A DNA stretch of 18,811 nucleotides, taken from positions 1 through 18,811 of the forward strand of contig JAFYYO010000222.1 of assembly GCA_017557475.1 (NCBI GenBank). Direction: 5' to 3'. The notes under the pieces are model-generated. The model made no database searches. It worked only from the letters and a program-made list of their open reading frames with translations, and had not been told where the DNA came from. Position 1 is the stretch's first letter, and every line of letters begins with the position of its first letter. The DNA comes from Bacteroidaceae bacterium (GTDB lineage Bacteria > Bacteroidota > Bacteroidia > Bacteroidales > Bacteroidaceae). Shown in pieces: positions 13,519 through 18,811 of this stretch. The translations under genes and the position numbers were made by a program.

Positions 13519-13550
13519 CAAAGGTACGAAGAAGCGAGCAAAGTACCAAA
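13519..13550 (-). promoter_or_regulatory. Promoter of the yicC operon
   Basis: On the minus strand TTTG at 13550-13547 and TACCTTTG at 13526-13519 are separated by 20 bases. Transcription would start near 13514. The position decides the yicC start at 13499 rather than 13541. Confidence 0.72.
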
Positions 13551-13607
13551 TTATTTGAGGCTTTTCAAACCTAAGACACAACATAAATGCGAAAGTAAAT
13601 AATTGTT

Positions 13608-13638
13608 TTTGTGTTGTCCTCACTTTTTTGTACCTTTG
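13608..13638 (+). promoter_or_regulatory. Promoter of the D-Ala-D-Ala carboxypeptidase gene
   Basis: TTTG at 13608-13611 and TACCTTTG at 13631-13638 are separated by 19 bases, a full consensus match. The ATG is at 13643, only four bases after the -7 box, so the transcript should begin at or within a few bases of the start codon. Confidence 0.75.
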
Positions 13639-13642
13639 CAGC

Positions 13643-14569
13643 ATGAAAAAGACAAATGTATTTCTGCTTGTATTGTCGTTTCTGTCTTGCTTTGCCTGCG
13701 AAAACGGAGACACGCTTACCCATGAGGAACTGCGACTGCAGAAGATAGCCCTAATGGACACCGCTTTCTCAAGCTACGTACAGCTCGACTCCATCGAGGG
13801 TTACGACCTTCTCGCAGGACTTACGGCAGAAGCCTGGATGCTCGTTGACGACTCAACAGGATTCATCATTAGCCAAAAGAATGTTAGCAAAAAGCTCTTC
13901 TTTGCCTCTATCACAAAGATGATGACCTGTTTGTTGGCACTCGAAAAAGGGAATCTGTCCGACACAATATTCATTACTGACGAAGATTGTGTAGTCAGAG
14001 ACTCCTGGATAAAGTCAGGCGACAGCTACCTATTGAGCGACCTCGTCTATGAGATGATGCTGATGAGCGACAACAATGCGACATACGCAGTAGCGAAGCA
14101 TATCGGCGGCGACACCCTGACGTTCTACGATATGATGAACCAAAAGGCTCAGTATTTGGGTATGGATAGCACACATTTCGCCAATCCAAACGGAATGCCG
14201 AACAACGATAACTACAGTTGTGCAAGCGATCTCATCAGGCTTTCGAGGTATTGTTTGTGCGACAGCCTCTTCGCAGAAATTGTAGGAACTGCGGAGAAAG
14301 ACATTCCGCTTGTCGACGGACGACATTTGCCTTGTTTGAACACCAATTTGCTACTCAACACCTACGACGGCTGTATTGGCATCAAGACAGGCTTTACCCG
14401 TCAAGCTGGAGGCTGCCTTGCTTCTGCGGCCAATCGAGATGGGACGACCCTCTTCCTTGTGCTCTTGGGTAGCCGTAGCAGGTCGTCTAGATTCAAGGAA
14501 TCAGCCATTCTCTTCGATTACGGATTTAACGTAATGAAAGCTTTTCAGGAATTAAGGATTAGAGATTAA
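13643..14569 (+). CDS. D-alanyl-D-alanine carboxypeptidase (PBP5/6-like serine peptidase), probable lipoprotein
   Basis: This enzyme removes the terminal D-Ala of peptidoglycan stem peptides in the periplasm. The three penicillin-binding motifs are present: SxxK as Ser89-Ile-Thr-Lys92, SxN as Ser142-Asp-Asn144, and KTG at 248-250 (IGIKTGFTRQAG). The export signal MKKTNVFLLVLSFLSCFAC has two candidate lipobox cysteines, so lipid anchoring is likely but the exact Cys is uncertain. At 308 residues it lacks the C-terminal beta-rich domain of E. coli PBP5 and ends soon after the catalytic domain. A longer frame using TTG at 13628 would overlap the promoter and is rejected. The last codons and stop fall in GGATTAGAGATTAAAG-type simple sequence. 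Divergent from yicC and apparently monocistronic. Confidence 0.88.
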   Translation: MKKTNVFLLVLSFLSCFACENGDTLTHEELRLQKIALMDTAFSSYVQLDSIEGYDLLAGLTAEAWMLVDDSTGFIISQKNVSKKLFFASITKMMTCLLALEKGNLSDTIFITDEDCVVRDSWIKSGDSYLLSDLVYEMMLMSDNNATYAVAKHIGGDTLTFYDMMNQKAQYLGMDSTHFANPNGMPNNDNYSCASDLIRLSRYCLCDSLFAEIVGTAEKDIPLVDGRHLPCLNTNLLLNTYDGCIGIKTGFTRQAGGCLASAANRDGTTLFLVLLGSRSRSSRFKESAILFDYGFNVMKAFQELRIRD

Positions 14570-14587
14570 AGTTAGCTCTTCTTATAA

Positions 14588-14618
14588 TTTTTCACTTTTC
14601 ACTTTTCATTTTTCACTT
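14588..14618. repeat. TTTTCAC simple repeat between the carboxypeptidase gene and tsaB
   Basis: Four imperfect copies of a TTTTCAC/TTTTCAT unit occupy about 30 bases. The block lies just upstream of the tsaB -7 element and provides the poor -33 region of that promoter. Simple repeats of this type are seen between genes in Bacteroidales; replication slippage could change promoter spacing. Confidence 0.65.
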
Positions 14619-14634
14619 AATTGTTGTATCTTTG
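14603..14634 (+). promoter_or_regulatory. Promoter of the tsaB operon
   Basis: TATCTTTG at 14627-14634 fits the -7 consensus. The expected -33 position holds TTTT/TTTC from the simple repeat, not a clear TTTG. Transcription would begin near 14639, about 27 bases before tsaB. Confidence 0.55.
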
Positions 14635-14654
14635 CAGCGCGAAAATAAAGAAGA

Positions 14655-14659
14655 AGGAG
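14655..14659 (+). promoter_or_regulatory. Shine-Dalgarno site of tsaB
   Basis: AGAAGGAG precedes the ATG at 14666 with a 6-base gap. It is one of the few good ribosome-binding sites here and fixes the start at 14666 instead of a TTG at 14621 that would lie upstream of the promoter. Confidence 0.65.
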
Positions 14660-14665
14660 CAAAGA

Positions 14666-15358
14666 ATGTCCTGCATCCTGCATATAGAAACGAGCACGAA
14701 GGCCTGCTCTGTGGCTTTGAGCGAGAACGGTCAACTCATCTTCCACAAGGAAGACTTGGAGGGACCGAATCATGCAGTCGTCTGTGGCGTCTTTGTGGAT
14801 GAAGCACTCTCCTTCGCCAACTCTCACGCCATTCCCGTCGATGCGGTTGCAGTAAGCGAAGGACCTGGCAGTTATACAGGTTTGCGAATAGGTGTCTCAC
14901 TTGCAAAAGGCGTTTGCTATGGGCGAGATTTGCCTCTTTTGAGCGTGCCTACACTCAAACTGTTGTGCGTTCCCGTTTTGCTTGGCAAAGAAGAACTGCC
15001 AGAAGATGCGCTCCTCATTCCGATGATAGATGCAAGAAGGATGGAAGTTTATAGTGCCGTCTATGATCGAGCGCTTCGTGAGGTTCGTCCTATCGGAGCA
15101 GACATCGTAGATGCGAACACTTATCTGTCCTACCTCGAGGAACATCCCGTCTATTTCTTCGGCAATGGTTCCGCTAAGTGTCAAAGCGTCATCCAGCACA
15201 AGAATGCACATTTCATCGAAGGAATCGTGCCTCTTGCAAAGTGGATGTTCCCTCTTGCAGAACGTTCCCTGCACCTCGGCGAGAAGCAAGATGTGGCATA
15301 CTTCGAGCCCTTCTACTTGAAGGAGTTCGTCGCGATAAAGTCTAAAAACCTACTGTAA
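14666..15358 (+). CDS. tsaB: tRNA threonylcarbamoyladenosine synthesis protein TsaB
   Basis: TsaB is the inactive ASKHA-fold partner of TsaD; with TsaE they transfer the threonylcarbamoyl group to A37 of ANN-decoding tRNAs. The 230-residue product starts MSCILHIETSTKACSVALSE, the family's N-terminal phosphate-loop region. It continues with SEGPGSYTGLRIGVSLAKG from residue 64, the interface segment shared by TsaB proteins, and DARRMEVYSAVYD from 122. It lacks the metal-binding HxxxH of TsaD, which separates the two paralogues. First gene of the plus-strand run to dxr; the next gene starts directly after its stop (TAA-ATG). Confidence 0.93.
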   Translation: MSCILHIETSTKACSVALSENGQLIFHKEDLEGPNHAVVCGVFVDEALSFANSHAIPVDAVAVSEGPGSYTGLRIGVSLAKGVCYGRDLPLLSVPTLKLLCVPVLLGKEELPEDALLIPMIDARRMEVYSAVYDRALREVRPIGADIVDANTYLSYLEEHPVYFFGNGSAKCQSVIQHKNAHFIEGIVPLAKWMFPLAERSLHLGEKQDVAYFEPFYLKEFVAIKSKNLL

Positions 15359-15955
15359 ATGCAATACAACACACAAAGAGAACAACTCGTGATGCCCGAA
15401 TATGGTCGCGGCATACAGATGATGGTCGATTTGGCTGTCAAGATAGAAGACAGAGAAGAACGCCAACGTTGCGCTCAGACAATCGTCAAGATTATGTCGA
15501 GTCTTCTGCCTTCTACAACCAGTAAGGAAGACGAACAACATCGCCTTTGGAACCACTTGGCACGAATCAGTCATTATCAGCTCGATATCGAATATCCCGT
15601 CAACATCGTTCCGCAGGAAGAAGTGCAGGCCCATCCTGCTCCACTCCCTTATCCGATGAAGGACATCAAGCGTCGTCACTATGGCTATCTCGTTGAGCAA
15701 ACACTGGAATATGCAAAGACTGTTGAGGACGAGGAACTGCGTCGCGCCCTTACTGAAAGCGTAGCAAACCAAATGAAGCAAGACCTCTTCATTTGGAATC
15801 GCGACTCAATGGATAATGCTCTCGTAGCACAAGACATCGAACGATACTCTGATGGCAAACTCAACCTGAACCTCGACGAGTTTTCATTCGAGCCTGTTGG
15901 AGAGTCTCCCTTGCAGCCTTCTGACGGTGGGAAGAAACGTAAAAGAAAGAAGTAA
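15359..15955 (+). CDS. DUF4290 family protein
   Basis: The 198-residue soluble product matches the Bacteroidetes-specific DUF4290 family: MQYNTQREQLVMPEYGR at the start, IQMMVDLAVKIEDREER, a central LWNHLARISHYQLDIEYP, and KRRHYGYLVEQ. It is mainly helical, has no signal peptide or membrane segment, and ends in a basic tail (GGKKRKRKK) that might contact nucleic acid. Function is unknown. It is stop-to-start with tsaB and two bases from murA, so it is co-expressed with tRNA modification and cell-wall genes; its place in this conserved run suggests a core cellular role. Confidence 0.9.
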   Translation: MQYNTQREQLVMPEYGRGIQMMVDLAVKIEDREERQRCAQTIVKIMSSLLPSTTSKEDEQHRLWNHLARISHYQLDIEYPVNIVPQEEVQAHPAPLPYPMKDIKRRHYGYLVEQTLEYAKTVEDEELRRALTESVANQMKQDLFIWNRDSMDNALVAQDIERYSDGKLNLNLDEFSFEPVGESPLQPSDGGKKRKRKK

Positions 15956-15957
15956 GC

Positions 15958-17265
15958 ATGGAATCATTTATCATCGAAGGTGGGCACAGGCTGAAAGGCG
16001 AGATTACGCCTCAAGGAGCGAAGAACGAAGCTCTTCAGGTTCTATGTGCAGTATTGCTGACAAACGAGCCTGTTCGCATCAAGAATATTCCTAACATTGT
16101 TGACGTCAACAACCAGATTCAGTTGCTTCGCGATATGGGTGTCGAAGTGACGAAGCATGATGAGCACGATTACACTTTCTCCGCCAAACAACTCAACGAC
16201 CAATATCTTTGCAGCGAGGCATACATAGAACGCTGCAGGCAGTTGCGAGGCAGTGTAATGATGCTTGGTCCTTTGTTGGCTCGTCGAGGTAAAGCAATCG
16301 TGGCAAAACCTGGCGGCGACCAGATTGGCAGGCGAAGGCTCGATACGCACTTCCACGGCATACAAAAGCTCGGCGGTCGTTTTACTTATGATGAAGCCCT
16401 GCATCTCTATAACGTCGAAGCCGAGGAACTCAAAGGAGCCTACATGCTCTTGGACGAAGCCTCTGTGACAGGCACAGCCAACATCATTATGACGGCAGTC
16501 CTGGCTAAAGGCGTCACGACTATCTACAATGCTGCTTGCGAACCATACATCCAGCAATTGTGTCGTATGCTTTGCCAGATGGGAGCACGCATCGCAGGTA
16601 TCGGAAGCAACCTGCTTACCATCGAAGGTGTCGCAAGTCTTCATGGCACAGAACATACCATCCTGCCCGATATGATTGAGGTAGGTTCCTTCATCGGAAT
16701 GGCCGCAATGGTGGGCGATGGCGTTCGCATCTGCAACGTTGCGCCAGAGCACTTGGGCATCATCCCGAACACCTTCAGAAGGTTGGGCATCCGCATAGAG
16801 AAAGACGGCAACGACCTCTTCATTCCCAAACAGGAACACTACGAGATAGAGAGCTTCATCGATGGTTCATTCATGACACTCAGCGATGCTCCCTGGCCAG
16901 GCTTCACGCCCGACCTGTTGAGCGTTCTGCTTGTGGTCAGCACGCAAGCCAAAGGTTCTGTCCTCATCCATCAGAAGATGTTCGAGAGCCGCCTGTTCTT
17001 CGTTGATAAGCTCATCGATATGGGCGCACAAATCATCCTTTGCGACCCACACAGAGCAGTTGTAGTAGGTCACGACCACGAGCGTCAACTTCATGCAGGC
17101 CGCATGACGAGCCCCGACATCCGTGCTGGTATTGCTTTGCTCATTGCCGCAATGAGTGCTCAAGGCACCAGTCGCATCGACAACATCGGGCAGATAGACC
17201 GCGGTTACGAGAACATCGAAGGACGCCTCTGTGCCCTTGGAGCAAAGATTAAGAGAGTGGAATGA
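15958..17265 (+). CDS. murA: UDP-N-acetylglucosamine 1-carboxyvinyltransferase with Asp in place of the active-site Cys
   Basis: MurA transfers enolpyruvate from PEP to UDP-GlcNAc, the first committed step of peptidoglycan synthesis in the cytoplasm. The 435 residues carry the UDP-GlcNAc contact Lys22-Asn23 (GAKNEA), RGSVMMLGPLLARRG, PWPGFTPDL with the catalytic Asp, and SPDIRAGIALLIAAM. In the mobile loop, where E. coli has Cys115 in PGGCTIG, this protein has PGGDQIG, with Asp121. Fosfomycin inactivates MurA by alkylating that Cys, and natural or engineered Cys-to-Asp enzymes stay active and resist it, so intrinsic fosfomycin tolerance of the target is predicted. The stop overlaps the rimM start by four bases. 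Confidence 0.95.
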   Translation: MESFIIEGGHRLKGEITPQGAKNEALQVLCAVLLTNEPVRIKNIPNIVDVNNQIQLLRDMGVEVTKHDEHDYTFSAKQLNDQYLCSEAYIERCRQLRGSVMMLGPLLARRGKAIVAKPGGDQIGRRRLDTHFHGIQKLGGRFTYDEALHLYNVEAEELKGAYMLLDEASVTGTANIIMTAVLAKGVTTIYNAACEPYIQQLCRMLCQMGARIAGIGSNLLTIEGVASLHGTEHTILPDMIEVGSFIGMAAMVGDGVRICNVAPEHLGIIPNTFRRLGIRIEKDGNDLFIPKQEHYEIESFIDGSFMTLSDAPWPGFTPDLLSVLLVVSTQAKGSVLIHQKMFESRLFFVDKLIDMGAQIILCDPHRAVVVGHDHERQLHAGRMTSPDIRAGIALLIAAMSAQGTSRIDNIGQIDRGYENIEGRLCALGAKIKRVE

Positions 17266-17771
17266 TAACCGAACAGGAAGTCTATAAGATAGGACAGATT
17301 GGCCGAACTCATGGCATCAAAGGTGAGGTGACGTTCAACTTCACGGATGATGTTTGGGATCGAGCCGAAGCGGAATATTTGTTCCTTCGTGTAGAAGGCA
17401 TTCTCGTGCCCTTCTTCCTCGAGGAGTATCGCTTCCGAAGTGATAGTACGGCGCTCGTCAAGTTCCTTGATTACGACTCTGCCAACGATGTGCAGTTCCT
17501 CGTCGGCTGCGATGTGTTCTTCCCTCATGCCCTGACACCAGAGATGGGAGAAGACGCAGAGTACACTTGGCGATACTTCACAGGCTTTGAGCTCTTCGAT
17601 GAGAACGTGGGGTTCATCGGCACCATCGACCGTGTGGACGATTCCACACAGAACATCCTCTTTCAAGTCGGCGAGCGACTCATACCTGCGGCAGAGGACT
17701 GGATAACAGACATAAACCATAAAGAGCGTACCATCCACATGACGCTTCCTGAAGGTTTACTTGACATATAA
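17262..17771 (+). CDS. rimM: Ribosome maturation factor RimM
   Basis: RimM binds ribosomal protein S19 and assists assembly of the 30S head. The 169-residue product has the N-terminal RimM barrel with IGRTHGIKGEV (residues 13-23) and a C-terminal PRC-barrel half with FTGFELFDENVGFIGTIDRV and PAAEDWITDINHKERTIHM, ending LPEGLLDI. Length is standard. The ATG overlaps the murA stop (ATGA), implying translational coupling. The usual proteobacterial neighbour trmD is absent; dxr follows two bases after the stop. Confidence 0.93.
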   Translation: MITEQEVYKIGQIGRTHGIKGEVTFNFTDDVWDRAEAEYLFLRVEGILVPFFLEEYRFRSDSTALVKFLDYDSANDVQFLVGCDVFFPHALTPEMGEDAEYTWRYFTGFELFDENVGFIGTIDRVDDSTQNILFQVGERLIPAAEDWITDINHKERTIHMTLPEGLLDI

Positions 17772-17773
17772 AG

Positions 17774-18811
17774 ATGAAAAGAAGGATATGTATATTGGGC
17801 TCGACTGGAAGCATTGGAACCCAGACGCTGCAAGTCATTTCCGAGCAATCGGACCTCTTTGAAGCGTATGTGCTGACGGCCAATTCCAAAGCCGACCTGC
17901 TCATCCAGCAGGCAAAGGAGTACAAGCCACAGAGTGTCGTCATTGCCGATGAGAGCAAATATGACTATGTCAGGGAGGCTTTGGCTGACGAACCGATTCA
18001 AGTTTATGCTGGAGCTGATGCCCTGTGCCAAGTGGTACAAATGGAGCCAGTGGACATCGTGCTGACGGCTCTTGTTGGTTTCAGCGGATTACGTCCCACC
18101 ATTAGTGCCATTAAGGCAGGAAAGCCGATTGCTCTTGCCAACAAAGAGACGTTGGTTGTGGCCGGCGAACTCATTACCCAACTTTGCCTGGAGTACAAAG
18201 TGCCTCTGTTGCCCGTCGATAGCGAGCATAGTGCCATCTTCCAGAGCCTGATGGGCGAAGTGAGTCCCATCGAAAAGATTATCCTGACTGCAAGCGGAGG
18301 ACCTTTCCGCACCTTTACGCTCGACCAGCTCAAGAGCGTAACACCCGCTCAGGCCTTGAAGCACCCCAACTGGGACATGGGTGCAAAGATAACCATCGAC
18401 AGCGCATCGATGATGAACAAAGGCTTCGAAGTCATCGAAGCAAGGTGGCTTTTCGACGTCACACCCGACAAGATACAGGTCGTCGTTCATCCGCAGAGCA
18501 TCCTTCATAGTGCAGTTCTATTCGAAGACGGAGCAGTGAAAGGACAGTTGGGCATGCCCGATATGCGAGTTCCCATTCAGCTTGCCCTCTCCTACCCTGT
18601 TCGCTTGAAGAGTGACTTTCCCCGCATCGATTGGTGGAACCTGAAGGACTTGACCTTCGAGAAGCCTGACCCAGACAAGTTCCGCTGCCTGCAAATGGCA
18701 TACGAAGCAATAAAGATAGGCGGCAATGCTGCCTGCATCGTCAACGCAGCCAACGAAGTGGTGAATCTCGCTTTCCGTCAGGAACGCTGCAGTTTCTTGC
18801 AGATGGCGGAC
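17774..18811 (+). CDS. dxr: 1-deoxy-D-xylulose 5-phosphate reductoisomerase, 5' part
   Basis: Dxr converts DXP to MEP with NADPH, the committed step of the non-mevalonate isoprenoid pathway. The frame starts at ATG 17774 and is still open at the window end, giving 346 of an expected ~385 residues. The NADPH motif GSTGSIG is at 9-15. ALANKETLVVAGE is typical. Metal ligands Asp149 and Glu151 are in PVDSEHSAIFQ, and Asn215-Lys216-Gly-Phe-Glu219 in the substrate loop supplies the third. HPQSILHSAV and NAANEVVN follow as in the family. It lies two bases after rimM. The missing end is only the C-terminal helical domain. Confidence 0.95.
   Translation, partial: MKRRICILGSTGSIGTQTLQVISEQSDLFEAYVLTANSKADLLIQQAKEYKPQSVVIADESKYDYVREALADEPIQVYAGADALCQVVQMEPVDIVLTALVGFSGLRPTISAIKAGKPIALANKETLVVAGELITQLCLEYKVPLLPVDSEHSAIFQSLMGEVSPIEKIILTASGGPFRTFTLDQLKSVTPAQALKHPNWDMGAKITIDSASMMNKGFEVIEARWLFDVTPDKIQVVVHPQSILHSAVLFEDGAVKGQLGMPDMRVPIQLALSYPVRLKSDFPRIDWWNLKDLTFEKPDPDKFRCLQMAYEAIKIGGNAACIVNAANEVVNLAFRQERCSFLQMAD

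Noticed and set aside
13500..13541. Upstream extension of YicC by 14 residues
   Set aside because: It lies across the -7 box and predicted transcript start, and MILSMTGYG is the family's usual beginning.
14621..14665. Upstream TTG start for TsaB
   Set aside because: It precedes the -7 box; the ATG at 14666 has an AGGAG site and matches the family start.
16042..16839. 265-residue open frame on the minus strand inside murA
   Set aside because: It is fully antisense to murA, has no family motifs, promoter or ribosome site, and reflects murA codon use.

Overview
The window looks like chromosome of a Bacteroidales bacterium, most likely Prevotella-like. Three things point there. Promoters follow the Bacteroidetes pattern (TTTG, 19-20 bases, TAnnTTTG). 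The families present (DUF4290, PCMD, carboxynorspermidine decarboxylase, multi-module secreted proteins ending in YNLxGQR...KGxxIxNGKK-type tails) are typical of that order. Shine-Dalgarno sites are scarce. The genus is inference; no rRNA or other marker is present.

Layout. (a) 1-1619: the 3' end of a secreted beta-sandwich protein gene and a small secreted protein built from nine ~13-residue repeats, separated by intergenic DNA rich in short direct, tandem and inverted repeats. (b) 1620-5087: a 1155-residue mosaic secreted protein behind two tandem copies of a canonical promoter, ending at a probable bidirectional terminator. (c) 5181-9124, minus strand: two separately transcribed genes, a GH78 alpha-L-rhamnosidase and a secreted protein with a long Gly/His/Ser/Arg low-complexity tail. 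(d) 9245-13499, minus strand: a compact run yicC-gmk-nadD-PCMD protein-nspC, with an extra promoter inside the 3' end of nadD. (e) 13643-14569, plus strand: a D-Ala-D-Ala carboxypeptidase-like protein, divergent from yicC. (f) 14666 to the window end, plus strand: tsaB-DUF4290-murA-rimM-dxr, tightly packed with stop/start contacts and a 4-base overlap; dxr runs off the window.

The right half is ordinary housekeeping: nucleotide and NAD synthesis, polyamine synthesis, peptidoglycan precursor synthesis and trimming, tRNA t6A modification, 30S maturation and isoprenoid synthesis. The left half is surface or secreted biology with little predictable function. I do not see a CRISPR array, tRNA, rRNA, transposase, phage gene, toxin-antitoxin pair or defence system. 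No feature clearly qualifies as an undescribed system. The best leads are the 13-residue-repeat protein, the duplicated promoter cassette with its neighbouring repeats, the PCMD gene spliced into a housekeeping operon, and the apparently leaderless carboxypeptidase gene.
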